Shown: positions 25,420 through 37,200 of the stretch, in pieces | Layout of the letters: every line of letters begins with the position of its first letter | Numbering within the stretch: position 1 is the first letter of the stretch | Source of the DNA: Bacteroidota bacterium | Lineage (GTDB): Bacteria > Bacteroidota > Bacteroidia > Flavobacteriales > Flavobacteriaceae | Length of the DNA: 48,639 bases | Direction of reading: 5' to 3' | Assembly (NCBI GenBank): GCA_018335575.1 | Contig: JAGXRT010000002.1 | Coordinates: forward strand, 1 to 48,639 | Position numbers and translations under genes: made by a program | The notes under the pieces: model-generated | Databases searched by the model: none | Seen by the model: only the letters and a program-made list of their open reading frames with translations | Told to the model about the DNA's origin: nothing

Positions 25420-26661
25420 ATGACTATACTGTATAATTTTAGCATTCAGCTAACCTTAATTATTTTAAAAATAGCCGCTTTTTTTAATCCTAAAATTAAA
25501 TTATTTATGGATGGAAGAGCTGAAACGTTTTCTATTTTAAAGAAAAAATTAATACCAACAGATAGGGTAATATGGTTTCATTGTGCTTCATTAGGAGAGT
25601 TTGAACAAGGTCGGCCGGTAATTGAAAAAACAAAATTAAAATTTCCAAATCATAAAATTGTAGTAACCTTTTTCTCGCCTTCAGGATATGAAATTAGAAA
25701 GAATTATAATTTAGCCGATGCTGTTGTTTATTTGCCTTTTGACACAATCAAAAATGTAAAAAAATTTCTAGAATTAACGAATCCGGAGTTAAGTGTTTTT
25801 GTTAAGTATGAGTTTTGGCCAAATCTTTTATCGCAGCTCAATAAAAGAGCTATTCCAACAATCTTAATCTCAGGTATTTTTAGAGAAAATCAAACTTTTT
25901 TTAAATTTTATGGATCATGGATGCGTAAAAAATTAACGTCAATTACCCATTTTTTTGTGCAAGATCAAACATCAGAAAGACTCTTAAAATCAATTGGATT
26001 TTCAAATACAACGATTAGTGGAGATACGCGTTTTGATCGCGTGTATGAAATAGTAAATCAATCTAACAGCATTGATTTTATTGAAATTTTTAAAAACAAT
26101 CGGTTTACATTAGTTGCAGGAAGCACTTGGAACGCAGATGAAAATATGTTAGTTGAATATATCAATAAAAAGGCAAAACCCGATGACAAATTTATTATAG
26201 CGCCACACAACATTAATCAAGAAGCAATACAACAATTAAAATCAAACATAAAAACAAAAACAATTTGCTTTTCTAATTATAAAAAGAATGAACTTAAAGA
26301 GGCACAAGTTTTTATATTAGACACAATAGGTTTATTGACAAAAGTGTACAGTTATGCTGATATTGCATATGTAGGAGGAGGATTTAACAATGGAATTCAT
26401 AATATTTTAGAACCTGCCACATTTGGTATTCCAGTTATTATTGGACCTAAATACCAAAAATTTAAAGAAGCAACTGAATTAATTCAAAAAAACGGATGTG
26501 TTGTTGTTGAAAATATGCATGAATTTAACGAAACACTTCTAAATTTTGAAGATGGCAAATACAGAAAGCAAGTAGGAAATAACGCTAAAAAGTATATAGA
26601 ATCAAACATTGGAGCTTCAGATTTAATAGTTGATTTTATGGTAAATATGGTTAAAAAGTGA
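25420..26661 (+). CDS. waaA: 3-deoxy-D-manno-octulosonic acid (Kdo) transferase
   Basis: Adds Kdo from CMP-Kdo to lipid A precursor at the inner membrane, the first step of LPS core assembly. The 413-aa chain has an N-terminal membrane anchor (ILYNFSIQLTLIILKIAAFF). The GT30 motifs are WFHCASLGEFEQGRPVIE, SVFVKYEFWPNLL, and the C-terminal sugar-nucleotide site AYVGGGFNNGIHNILEPATFGIPVIIGPKYQKF, with the conserved glutamate in ILEP. The start is ATG 25420, placed right after a -7 element. It is also known as kdtA. Its own short transcript follows the rpmA terminator. Confidence 0.96.
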   Translation: MTILYNFSIQLTLIILKIAAFFNPKIKLFMDGRAETFSILKKKLIPTDRVIWFHCASLGEFEQGRPVIEKTKLKFPNHKIVVTFFSPSGYEIRKNYNLADAVVYLPFDTIKNVKKFLELTNPELSVFVKYEFWPNLLSQLNKRAIPTILISGIFRENQTFFKFYGSWMRKKLTSITHFFVQDQTSERLLKSIGFSNTTISGDTRFDRVYEIVNQSNSIDFIEIFKNNRFTLVAGSTWNADENMLVEYINKKAKPDDKFIIAPHNINQEAIQQLKSNIKTKTICFSNYKKNELKEAQVFILDTIGLLTKVYSYADIAYVGGGFNNGIHNILEPATFGIPVIIGPKYQKFKEATELIQKNGCVVVENMHEFNETLLNFEDGKYRKQVGNNAKKYIESNIGASDLIVDFMVNMVKK

Positions 26662-26672
26662 TGAAATTATAC

Positions 26673-26680
26673 TAAATTTG
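26673..26680 (+). promoter_or_regulatory. -7 element of the Crp/Fnr regulator
   Basis: TAAATTTG fits TAnnTTTG, 18 bp before the ATG of the regulator. This suggests transcription independent of waaA. Confidence 0.55.
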
Positions 26681-26698
26681 TTACTTAAATAAATACAA

Positions 26699-27331
26699 AT
26701 GCGCGCTAAATTAGATGATTATTTTTCGGTGGTTTTTGAACCAGAATTAATAGAAGAAATATTACAAGTAGGTACATTAAGGCAAATAAAAGCTGGTGAG
26801 TTAATGATTGATGTAGGAGATGAACTTACACAGGTTCCGTTGTTATTAAGTGGAGCTATAAAAATTATCAGAGAAGATGCCAAAGGAGATGAGATTGTGC
26901 TTTATTATCTAGAACGAGGGGATACCTGCGCTATTTCATTTGTTAATTGCTTACACCAGCGAAAAAGTATTTTTAGAGGAATAGCAGAAAAAGATTCAGA
27001 AGCTGTTTTTGTTCCTGTACAAATGATAGAAGAGTGGATGATAAAATACAAATCTTGGAGGCATTTTGTGGTTGATAGTTATCATATTCGCTTGTTAGAA
27101 ATGGTTGAAGCAATAGAAAGTTTAGCTTTTATGCAAATGGATGGCAGATTGTTTAAATACTTAACCGATAAGGCCAAAATTATGCGTTCTACTACTCTCA
27201 ATACAACCCACCAAGATTTAGCAGATGATTTAAACACATCTAGGGTAGTTGTTTCCAGGTTATTGAAACAATTAGAACGCGAGAAAAAAATTAAACTCAA
27301 TCGAAATAGGATAGAAGTAATAGATTTTTAA
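26699..27331 (+). CDS. Crp/Fnr family transcriptional regulator
   Basis: A 210-aa protein. The N-terminal cyclic-nucleotide-like beta-barrel (~20-120) includes IKAGELMIDVGDELTQVPLLLSGAIKII. After the long dimer helix comes a C-terminal winged helix-turn-helix (THQDLADDLNTSRVVVSRLLKQLEREKKI, ~170-200). It lacks the four-cysteine N-terminal set that binds Fe-S in FNR, so it is unlikely to be a direct oxygen sensor of that type; the effector is unknown. It is flanked by a promoter and a terminator, so it appears monocistronic. Many Bacteroidetes carry such orphan Crp-like regulators, and no target is evident from the neighbours. Confidence 0.92.
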   Translation: MRAKLDDYFSVVFEPELIEEILQVGTLRQIKAGELMIDVGDELTQVPLLLSGAIKIIREDAKGDEIVLYYLERGDTCAISFVNCLHQRKSIFRGIAEKDSEAVFVPVQMIEEWMIKYKSWRHFVVDSYHIRLLEMVEAIESLAFMQMDGRLFKYLTDKAKIMRSTTLNTTHQDLADDLNTSRVVVSRLLKQLEREKKIKLNRNRIEVIDF

Positions 27332-27337
27332 AAATTG

Positions 27338-27363
27338 AAATCCTGCTTTTTGCAGGATTTTTT
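27338..27363 (+). terminator. Terminator after the Crp/Fnr regulator
   Basis: A 9-bp perfect stem (AAATCCTGC / GCAGGATTT) with a 5-T loop and a T-tail, just after the regulator stop and before queG. Confidence 0.86.
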
Positions 27364-27374
27364 AATTTTAGCAA

Positions 27375-28301
27375 ATGGATAACAGATTTTTATATAGCCA
27401 ACAAATTAAAGCTGAAGCTAAAAGACTAGGCTTTGAGAGCTGCGGGATTGCAAAAGCAACTTTTTTGGAAGCTGAAGCCAAAAATCTTGAGACATGGCTA
27501 AAACAGAAAAGCAATGGAACAATGACATATCTAGAGAATTATTTCGATAAGCGATTGGATCCTAGATTACTTGTAGAGGGCGCTAAATCTGTTATTTCTT
27601 TATCGTATAATTATTTTCCAGAAACTAAACAAATAAACAATACCTATAAAATTTCAAAATATGCCTATGGAAATGATTATCATGAGGTATTAAAATCTAA
27701 ATTAAAAGAGTTGCTTTATTTTATTCGTGAAAATATTGGCGAAGTTAACGGTAGAGCCTTTGTAGATTCGGTACCGGTAATGGAACGAAAATGGGCACAA
27801 CATGGTGGATTAGGTTGGATTGGTAAAAACACGCTTTTACTTCAAAAAGGGAAAGGTTCCTTTCATTTTTTAGCCGAATTAATTATTGATCTCGATTTAG
27901 CATATGATATACCTTTTACTAAAAACTTCTGTGGTTCTTGCAGAAAATGTATTGATGCTTGCCCTACAAAAGCCATTGAAGAAAAGGGATATCTTAAAGC
28001 AAATCAATGCATTTCGTATTTAACAATTGAATTAAAAGAGGAAATTCCAACAGAATTTAAATTAAAATTTGATGACTGGATATTTGGTTGCGATATTTGT
28101 CAAGATGTTTGCCCATGGAATTCCTTTTCAACGTTTCATCAAGAAAAATCATTTATTCCTGACGATAATATATTGAATTTCACAAAAAAAGATTGGGAAG
28201 AAATTACTTCGGATGTTTTCTTAAAAATATTTCAAAAATCACCCATCAAACGAACTAAATTTTATGGCATTAATCGCAATTTAAAGTTCGTTAAATTGTA
28301 G
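27375..28301 (+). CDS. queG: Epoxyqueuosine reductase
   Basis: Catalyses the last step of queuosine tRNA modification (epoxyqueuosine to queuosine), using cobalamin and two 4Fe-4S clusters. The first ferredoxin-type set is C186-x2-C189-x2-C192-x3-C196 ([12 protein letters not shown]) and the second includes C239-x2-C242-x3-C246 ([11 protein letters not shown]), with C212 also conserved. The catalytic aspartate is in [12 protein letters not shown] (Asp131). At 308 aa it lacks the C-terminal HEAT-repeat part of the E. coli enzyme, a normal short form. It starts just after a terminator; I see only a weak promoter (TAATTTTA). Confidence 0.95.
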   Translation: MDNRFLYSQQIKAEAKRLGFESCGIAKATFLEAEAKNLETWLKQKSNGTMTYLENYFDKRLDPRLLVEGAKSVISLSYNYFPETKQINNTYKISKYAYGNDYHEVLKSKLKELLYFIRENIGEVNGRAFVDSVPVMERKWAQHGGLGWIGKNTLLLQKGKGSFHFLAELIIDLDLAYDIPFTKNFCGSCRKCIDACPTKAIEEKGYLKANQCISYLTIELKEEIPTEFKLKFDDWIFGCDICQDVCPWNSFSTFHQEKSFIPDDNILNFTKKDWEEITSDVFLKIFQKSPIKRTKFYGINRNLKFVKL

Positions 28302-28331
28302 ATTTTTAGATAGTTTTAACATTTTATGATA

Positions 28332-28339
28332 TATCTTTG
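28332..28339 (+). promoter_or_regulatory. -7 element of the malic enzyme gene
   Basis: TATCTTTG fits TAnnTTTG and lies 24 bp before ATG 28364. It overlaps the in-frame TTG at 28337, which supports the later ATG as the start. Confidence 0.55.
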
Positions 28340-28363
28340 TTGAATCAACAAAATGAAAAAATC

Positions 28364-30643
28364 ATGAGTGAGAACAAACTTTATAACGATGCGTTACAAT
28401 ATCACGCAGAACCAAAACCTGGAAAAATTCAGGTGTTGCCTTCAAAACGATATGCTACTCAACGAGATTTAGCCTTAGCCTATTCACCTGGTGTTGCTGC
28501 TCCTTGTTTAGAGATAGAAAAAGACCCGGAAAAAGCCTACCGTTACACATCAAAAGGGAATCTGGTAGCCGTAATTTCAAATGGTACTGCCGTGTTAGGA
28601 TTAGGCGATATAGGAGCATTAGCAGGGAAACCTGTTATGGAAGGAAAAGGATTATTATTTAAAATCTTTGCTGATATCGATGTTTTTGATATCGAAGTAG
28701 ACACAAAAGATGTTGAAGCATTTATTGCAACAGTAAAAGCTATTTCACCAACTTTCGGAGGAATTAATCTTGAAGATATAAAAGCTCCTGAAGCGTTTGA
28801 AATTGAAAGAAGATTAAAAGAAGAGCTTGATATACCTGTAATGCATGATGATCAACACGGAACAGCTATTATTTCTGCCGCTGCTCTTAAAAATGCAGTA
28901 GAATTAGCAGGTAAAGACATTTCTAAAGTTAAAGTAGTAGTAAATGGAGCAGGTTCATCGGCAATTTCATGTTCAAAATTATACATCGCATTAGGTGTAA
29001 ATCCTGATAATTTAGTAATGTTAGACAGTAAAGGAGTATTAAGAAAAGATAATCCTAATTTGTCTCCAGAAAAAGTAGAATTTGCAACTTCACGCGATAT
29101 TAGAACACTAGAAGAAGCAATGAAAGAATCGGATGTGTTTATTGGTTTATCAAAAGGAAATGTTGTTTCTCCAGAAATGATTTTATCAATGAATGAGAAT
29201 CCAATCGTATTTGCTATGGCTAATCCAGACCCAGAAATTGCATACGATTTAGCAATAAAAACGAGGGAAGATATCATTATGGCAACAGGACGCTCAGATC
29301 ATCCTAACCAAGTAAACAATGTTTTAGGTTTTCCTTTTATATTTAGAGGCGCTTTAGATGTTCGGGCAACCAAAATTAACGAAGAAATGAAAATGGCAGC
29401 TGTTCATGCATTAGCCGATTTAGCGAAGCAGTTAGTGCCAGACCAAGTTAATATTGCATACGGACTTAAAAACTTACAATTTGGTAGAGAATATATCATT
29501 CCAAAACCATTTGATGCGCGTTTAATTACAGAAATTCCACCAGCAGTAGCTAAAGCTGCAATCGATTCAGGTGTGGCTTTGAAACCAATCACTGATTGGG
29601 AAGCATATAAAGAAGAATTAGCAGAGCGTTTAGGTACAGGAAGTAAGTTAATGCGTATGTTAATGAACCGCGCCAAATCAGCGCCTAAAAAAGTTGTTTT
29701 TGCAGAGGCAGATCATTTAAGTGTATTAAAAGCAGCTCAAATATCGTATGAAGAAGGTTACGCTATTCCAATTTTATTAGGAAATAAAAAAGTTATTCTA
29801 AAGATGATGGAAGAAATTAATTTTGATGCTCAAATTGAAATTATTGATCCAAAATCGGATGAAGAAAATGAAAGACGTGAACGATTTGCACGTAACTATT
29901 GGTTAAAAAGACAACGTAGAGGAATTTCTTTATTGGATGCGCAAAACTGGATGCGTGAGCGTAACTATTTTGCTGCCATGATGGTTAACGAAGGAGAAGC
30001 AGACTCCTTGGTTACTGGTTATTCTAGAAGCTATCCGATTGCTGCTAAACCAATGATTGAAGTAATAGGAAAAGCAGAAGGTGTAGATCGTATTGCTGCT
30101 ACCAACATTATGATGACCAAAAGAGGTCCGGTGTTTATGTCTGATACCGCATTAAATGTTAACCCAACGGCAAGAGAATTAGCTAAAATTGCTCAAATGA
30201 CTTCAGTTACTATGAAATTGTTTGGCTTAACACCAAATTTAGCCATGTTGTCGTTCTCCAATTTTGGATCAGCAAAGTTTGATGAATCTCAAAAAGTAGC
30301 TCAAGCAGTTTCGTACTTGCATAAAGTTATGCCAGATGTTTCGGTTGATGGCGAATTACAAGTAGATTTTGCATTAAACCCGTTGATGCTTAAAAACAAA
30401 TTCCCATTCTCTAAATTAGTTGATAAAAAAGTTAACGGTTTGATATTCCCTAACTTAGATGCTGCTAATATTTCTTACAAAATAATTAAAGAATTAGAAG
30501 GGGTAGAGTCTATAGGACCAATTATTATGGGATTAAAAAAACCTGCTCATATCATCCAATTAGACGCAACAGTTGATGAAATAGTAAATGTTGTTTGTGT
30601 TGCAGTAGTAGACGCACAAGAAAAAAGTAAAACAAAAGGATAA
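28364..30643 (+). CDS. maeB: NADP-dependent malic enzyme with C-terminal phosphotransacetylase-like domain
   Basis: Oxidatively decarboxylates malate to pyruvate, supplying NADPH. The start is ATG 28364 (MSENKLYNDALQYH), giving 759 aa. The N-terminal ~430 residues hold the malic enzyme domain: ALAYSPGVAAPCLEI, VMHDDQHGTAIISAAAL with the metal ligands, the NAD(P)-binding VVNGAGSSAISC, and FAMANPDPEIA. The last ~320 residues form a PTA_PTB domain (KKVVFAEADHLSVLKAA...), which in MaeB proteins is regulatory rather than a working phosphotransacetylase. The fused length matches the MaeB family. The gene is followed by ruvA after 31 bp. Confidence 0.96.
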   Translation: MSENKLYNDALQYHAEPKPGKIQVLPSKRYATQRDLALAYSPGVAAPCLEIEKDPEKAYRYTSKGNLVAVISNGTAVLGLGDIGALAGKPVMEGKGLLFKIFADIDVFDIEVDTKDVEAFIATVKAISPTFGGINLEDIKAPEAFEIERRLKEELDIPVMHDDQHGTAIISAAALKNAVELAGKDISKVKVVVNGAGSSAISCSKLYIALGVNPDNLVMLDSKGVLRKDNPNLSPEKVEFATSRDIRTLEEAMKESDVFIGLSKGNVVSPEMILSMNENPIVFAMANPDPEIAYDLAIKTREDIIMATGRSDHPNQVNNVLGFPFIFRGALDVRATKINEEMKMAAVHALADLAKQLVPDQVNIAYGLKNLQFGREYIIPKPFDARLITEIPPAVAKAAIDSGVALKPITDWEAYKEELAERLGTGSKLMRMLMNRAKSAPKKVVFAEADHLSVLKAAQISYEEGYAIPILLGNKKVILKMMEEINFDAQIEIIDPKSDEENERRERFARNYWLKRQRRGISLLDAQNWMRERNYFAAMMVNEGEADSLVTGYSRSYPIAAKPMIEVIGKAEGVDRIAATNIMMTKRGPVFMSDTALNVNPTARELAKIAQMTSVTMKLFGLTPNLAMLSFSNFGSAKFDESQKVAQAVSYLHKVMPDVSVDGELQVDFALNPLMLKNKFPFSKLVDKKVNGLIFPNLDAANISYKIIKELEGVESIGPIIMGLKKPAHIIQLDATVDEIVNVVCVAVVDAQEKSKTKG

Positions 30644-30649
30644 ATTTTT

Positions 30650-30657
30650 TACATTTG
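30650..30657 (+). promoter_or_regulatory. Possible -7 element of ruvA
   Basis: TACATTTG fits TAnnTTTG, 17 bp before the ruvA ATG. No -33 TTTG is visible, so this is tentative. If real, it would drive ruvA and sprA, which are 4 bp apart. Confidence 0.4.
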
Positions 30658-30674
30658 ATAATTAATGAATAAGG

Positions 30675-31256
30675 ATGATTCATCATATCAAAGGTAAATT
30701 AATAGAAAAAAATCCAACGTATGTGGTAATTGAATCAAATGGCCTCGGCTATTTGATTCATATATCACTGAGTACTTACTCAAAAATTGCAGAAGAAAAC
30801 GATTTAAAATTGTTTACACATCTTTCTATTAAAGAAGATGCCCATACTTTATTTGGTTTTTATGATAAAACAGAACGCGAGGTTTTCAGATTGTTGATAT
30901 CAGTATCTGGTGTTGGACCTTCAACTGCCAGAACGATGTTGTCTTCCATGACATCAGAAGAAATTCAAAAGGCAATTATGTCTGAAGATGTAGCCAGTAT
31001 CCAAATGGTAAAAGGAATAGGAGGCAAAACTGCTCAACGAGTCATCATCGATTTAAAAGATAAAATAGCCAAATCATATTCATTGGACGCGATAACACCA
31101 ACTTTAAACAATACTCTTAAAGAAGAAACGTTATCAGCATTAGAAGTATTAGGATTTGCAAGAAAACAAGCTGAAAAATTAATTGATAAATTAACTCAGG
31201 AAAATCCTGACATTAAAGTTGAATCATTAATAAAATTAGCGCTTAAAAATTTATAG
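30675..31256 (+). CDS. ruvA: Holliday junction branch migration protein RuvA
   Basis: A 193-aa subunit that holds the Holliday junction for the RuvB motor. The N-terminal OB domain begins MIHHIKGKLIEKNPTYVVIESNGLGYLIHIS. The two helix-hairpin-helix motifs are LLISVSGVGPSTARTMLSS and QMVKGIGGKTAQRVIIDLKDK. The C-terminal domain III that binds RuvB is EEETLSALEVLGFARKQAEKL. Its length matches the family. The sprA TTG start lies 4 bp after the stop; ruvA-sprA adjacency is known in other Flavobacteriia. Confidence 0.97.
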   Translation: MIHHIKGKLIEKNPTYVVIESNGLGYLIHISLSTYSKIAEENDLKLFTHLSIKEDAHTLFGFYDKTEREVFRLLISVSGVGPSTARTMLSSMTSEEIQKAIMSEDVASIQMVKGIGGKTAQRVIIDLKDKIAKSYSLDAITPTLNNTLKEETLSALEVLGFARKQAEKLIDKLTQENPDIKVESLIKLALKNL

Positions 31257-31260
31257 TAAA

Positions 31261-34200
31261 TTGAAAAAGAAACTTACCAAACTTAAGTTTATTGGAATTT
31301 TACTGAGTAGCATTTGCTATTTAACCAATTTGCATGCTCAAATACCTCCTCCAATTTCAATTGTTCAGGATACAGTTGTTCCTAAAGAATCCATCAAACT
31401 ACCATATTCTATAAATACTGCAACAGACAACAAATTGTTGTTATCAATACCAACCAATAAAGAAATTATTTACGATGCAGATTTAAAGCAGTACATGATA
31501 GTTGAAAAAATTGGCGATTTCGAAATTAAATACCCAATATATATGTCTTCTCAAGAGTATCTAGAATATACTCAGAAAAAGGAGATGTTATCTTACTTTA
31601 AAGATAAAGTTAGTGCTGTAGACGGTAAAAGGAAAAATGTTGCAGAACAACAGAAAGATTTATTACCATCGTATTACGTAAACTCTAGTTTATTTGAATC
31701 TGTTTTTGGTGGAAATACGATTGAAGTAAAACCACAGGGATCCATAAATGTTAAAATGGGAATGTTATTCCAAAATGTTGATAATCCGCAGGTATCAGAA
31801 AAAAACAGAAGCAGTGTAACTTTTGATTTCGATCAACAAATAAGTGCCAGTATTGCAGCAAAAGTCGGGACGCGACTAAAAGTTGCTGCCAACTACGATA
31901 CCCAATCAACCTTTGATTTTCAAAATTTAGTGAAGTTAGAATACACTCCTACTGAAGATGATATTATCCAGAAAATTGAAGTTGGGAATGTAAGCATGCC
32001 AATTAAAAACTCTTTAATCTCTGGAGCTCAAAGTTTATTTGGTGTTAAAACAGAGTTGCAGTTTGGAAAAACATCAGTTTCAGCCGTTTTCTCTGAGCAA
32101 AAGTCGCAAACCCGTACTGTTGCTGCTCAAGGAGGATCTGTAATAAATGAATTTGAATTAAGAACGACCGATTATGATGAAAACAGGCACTTTTTTTTAT
32201 CGCATTATTTCAGAGATAATTTTAACAATGCATTAGCTAATTTTCCACTGATAAACAGTACCGTAAATATTACAAAAATTGAAGTTTGGGTTACTAATAA
32301 GACAGCGGTAACACAAGATATCAGAAACATTGTAGCTTTTGCAGATTTAGCAGAAAACAAAGCTGTTAACATAAACAATATTAATGTAATACCTAACATT
32401 GGTATTCAAGATCCATCAAACGAAACAAACAGTTTAATAAACTTTTTTGGAGTAAATAACCCTGTGAGAAATGTCTCTACAGTTTCATCAACTTTGTTGC
32501 CGTTAAACATGTTGCAGGGGCGAGATTTTTCTGTTTTGGAAAACGCAAGAAAATTAAACCCTAATGAATTTAAACTCCATCCGCAACTCGGATTTTTATC
32601 GTTAAACAGACGATTAAACGATGGTGATATTATTGCTGTAGCATTTGAATATACCATTAGTGGGAATCCTAAAGTATTTAAAGTTGGGGAGCTTTCTACA
32701 GATGGTGTTACAGCACCTTCAAATATTATTGTAAAATTATTACGAAGTGAAATAGTTAACACATCAGTTCCTATGTGGAAATTGATGATGAAAAATATAT
32801 ATGCCTTAGGAGCCTACCAATTGCAACCAGATGGTTTTAGATTGGAGTTGCTTTATAAAGACGATGCAACCGGAGTTCCGCTCAATGTGCTTCAAAATGC
32901 TGTAACAGCAGGTATCTCTGATAAAACTTTATTAAACATTTTTAGACTCGATCGTTTAGATAGAAGTTTAATTCCAACACCTAAAGGTGATGGTTTTTTT
33001 GATTATATCGAAGGCACAACAATAGACTCAGAAAACGGACATGTTATATTTCCTACGGTTGAGCCGTTTGGTGCAGATTTAAAAGCAAACTTTACCTCAT
33101 TAGCTGATGATAAGTATGTGTTTAATGAATTGTACACCAAAACCATTTCAGAAGCTAAAAATAATTTTCAAGAAAAAGACAAGTTTTTATTAAAAGGGTA
33201 CTTTAAATCTGAAAGTTCCAGCGGAATTCCTTTAGGAGCCTTTAACGTACCACAAGGCTCTGTGAAAGTAACTGCAGGGGGAAGAATGTTAGTAGAGGGC
33301 GTTGATTATGTAGTTGATTATCAAATTGGTAGGGTTAAAATTATTAATCCAAGTTTAGCCAATTCTGATACACCAATACAAGTTTCTGTAGAAAATAATT
33401 CGGCTTTCAACCTACAATCTAAACGTTTTTTAGGAGTAAATGTTGAACACAAGTTTTCAGATAAATTTATTGCAGGAGCTACTATTTTAAATTTAAATGA
33501 AAAACCAATTACACAAAAGGCAATTTTTGGATACGAACCAATTAACAATACCATATTTGGATTAAATGCAAATTACAATACAGAGGTACCATTCTTAACT
33601 AAATTGGTAAACAAATTGCCAAATATTGATACAGATGTTCCATCAAATTTTTCAGTACGCGGCGATTTTGCATATTTAGTACCAGGTAGCCCCAAGGCAT
33701 CTGAGTTTGAAGGACAATCTACATCGTATTTAGAAGATTTTGAAGGAGCTGAAACACCGCTCGATATAAAAGCACCATCGCAATGGTTTTTAGCCAGTAC
33801 ACCACAAAAATTTCCAGAGTCATCCTTAACCGATAATATTCAATACGGTAAAAATCGGGCGAAGTTAGCATGGTATACTATTGACCAATTATTTTACGGA
33901 GGATCTCTAAAACCTCGACATTTAGACAATGCCGAGATGTCTAGAGCAGAGGTGCGTCGCGTAAACTTTACTGAATTATTCCCACAACAAGATTTAGATA
34001 TCACTCAATCTTCTATTGTAAGAACCTTAGACTTAGCATATTATCCATCAGAAAGAGGTAGTTTTAACTATGATATCAATAATTTAACCGGTGACAAATT
34101 TAACAATCCGCAAGATCGATGGGGAGGTATCATGCGTTCTTTATTAACTACTGATTTTGAACAAGCTAATGTAGAATATATCCAATTTTGGATGCAGGAT

Positions 34201-37200
34201 CCGTATTACAATAATGCTTATTCAATAAGAGAAATAGAAGGCTTACCAACCGGAACAAATCCTAATTTGCCTGAAAATCAAGTAGGTGAACTGTATTTTA
34301 ACCTGGGTAACGTTTCAGAAGATATTATCCGTGATGGTAAAAAAATGTACGAAAATGGTTTACCAGCCGATGGTAGTAATTCCAACACAACACAAACCAA
34401 CTTAGCCCGCGTACCTACAAAACAATCATTGTTGTATGCATTTAGTGAAAGTGATGCCGATAGAATTCAACAAGATATCGGTTTGGATGGACTAAATGAT
34501 ACTGATGAAATTGCTAAATTCGGATCTCAATTTGGACCGGATCCATCATCCGACAATTACAAATATTTTAGAGGTACGGATTATGACACACAAAGTGCAT
34601 CTATTTTAACCAGATATAAGCAATTTAATAATACAGAAGGAAACTCACCAACTGCAAACAACTCAAAAGAATCGTATCCAACATCTGCAACATCCTATCC
34701 AGATGTAGAAGATATTAACCGCGATCAAACAATGAACACGGTTGAAAGTTATTATGAATACAAAGTATCATTAAATAAAGCTGATTTGGTTGTTGGACAA
34801 AACAAAATTGTTGACGAAAGAATTGTTAATGTTACGTTGGAAGATGGAACCAAAAAAGATTTCAGATGGTTGCAATTTAGAATTCCAGTAAGTACCCCAG
34901 ACGATGTAGTAAATGGAATATCTGGATTTACTTCTATTCGATTTGTAAGGATGTATTTAACCCAATTTAAAATACCTGTGGTATTAAGATTCGGTGAGCT
35001 TCAACTAGTAAGAGGCGATTGGCGCAGGTTTCAAAAAACGTTAGATCCTAGTATAGATCCACCTCAAAATTTAACTCAAACAGAATTACAAAATTTTGAA
35101 GTAGGAGTTGTAAATATTGAAGAAAACGAAACAAGGCAACCGGTTCCTTATGTTTTACCCCCAGGGACACGCCGCGAGATATTGCAAGGAAGTACAACTT
35201 TACAAAAACAAAATGAGCAATCACTTTCGATTAAAGTAAATGATTTAAAACCAAACGAAGCGCGTGCTGTATTTAAAAACATCAGCATGGATTTACGAAT
35301 GTACAAACGTCTAAAAATGTTTATTCATGCAGAAGGTATTAGAACCAAACCTAATGTAAATGACGATGCATTACAAGCTATTATTAGGTTAGGAAGCGAT
35401 TTAAATGAAAACTATTATCAAATAGAAATACCGTTAAAAGTAACCAATTTTGGTGCCATAACTGCGCAAGAAGTTTGGCCAACAGAAAACAATTTGGATG
35501 TTTTATTAGAGCATTTATCGAATTTAAAATTATTTAGATTTAATGAAGGAGGCGCGCCAAATGTATTATATCCGGCAATAGGAACTCCATCACCAATTGA
35601 AGGTTTAACCGATTATGAAGTCAGGGTTAAAGGAAACCCAAATTTATCAAACATTAAAACAATGATGTTAGGCGTAAAAAACAATTCCACATCAAATCAA
35701 TTTGCCGAAGTTTGGTTTAATGAATTACGTGTTTCTGATTTTGACAATGAAGGTGGTTGGGCAGCTGTTATAGGTGCTGATGCCAATTTAGCCGATTTTG
35801 CTAATATTTCTTTAACCGGACGCATGGAAACTAAAGGATTTGGATCGTTAGAGCAGCGTGTTAATGAGCGCAGTCAAGAAGAAACAAAACTTTATGACGT
35901 AGTTACCAGCGTAAATTTAGGTAAAGTATTGCCTCAAAACTGGGGATTGCAAATACCTGTTAATTATGCAATTTCAGAAGAATTTAGAGATCCTAAATAC
36001 GATCCACAATACCAAGACGTATTATTTGATGATGCTAAAGACATAAACCCTAATAGCAAAGATGCGCAAGATTACACAAAACGTACCAGTATAAGTTTCT
36101 TAAATGTTCGTAAAGAACGAACTGCTGCAAATAAACGAGATCCTCGGTTTTATGATGTTGAAAACCTTTCAGCCTCATATGCCTATAACGAAATGACCCA
36201 TACCAGTTATGAAGTTCAAAAGTATTTGGATCAAAATGTTAGGGCATCGCTTCATTACAATCACTCGTTTAAACCTTGGGTAATTGAGCCGCTTAAGAAG
36301 GTGACGTTCTTAAATAGCAGTAAGTATTTTAAACTCTTCCAAGATTTTAATATCAATTTTATCCCTACCAGTATTTCAGTTAATTCTGGAGTTGTAAGAA
36401 GTTATAACGAACAATTATCCCGAAGTTTAATTGAAGGATTACCAGAATTGCCAACCTTAACTCAACGACATTTTATGTTTGATTGGGATTATAGTGTTAA
36501 TTACAATTTAACCAAGTCTTTACAGTTTACTTTTAGAGCAGTTAATAATTATTTATACGATGATTTTGGTGCCGATGAAGACATTCAATTATTTGATAAT
36601 TTCTTTACACTTGGCAGGCCAAAACAATACCATCAAACATTAAATGGAACGTACAAATTACCGTTGCAAAAAATTCCAATAATCGATTTTATTACTGCTA
36701 ATTACACCTATACAGCTGATTTTGATTGGCAGGCAGCATCATCTTTTTTTCAGGAACAACTAGGTAATACTATACAAAATGCCAATACACACAACTTAAG
36801 TGTTGATTTTGATTTTACTAAGTTTTACAGAACCATAGGATTAACTTCTGTTCAAAGAAGACCTTCTCAAGGATCGCAACCCAATGCAGGTTCTCCTAAC
36901 ACCAATTGGTTAAATCCTATAAAAAACACTTTAACATCAGTTAAAAAAGCAAGAATAAGTTATTCAGAAAATAACGGAACGTTACTTCCTGGTTATTCAC
37001 CGGAAATTGGATTTTTAGGTAGAGATAATTATTCTGGAAGTTTAGCGCCAACACTTGGTTTTGTTTTTGGAAGTCAAATAGATATTAGAAATATTGCTAT
37101 CGAAAAAGGATGGTTATTATCTAGAGATATTTCAGATCCGTACTATAATAAAACCTATAGTCAAACTCATTTTGAAAAATTAGATGCATCATTTGATTTA

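Noticed and set aside
28852-29277. A 141-codon minus-strand frame inside the malic enzyme gene.
   Set aside because: It lies fully inside a strongly conserved enzyme, has no promoter or family match, and is a frame shadow.
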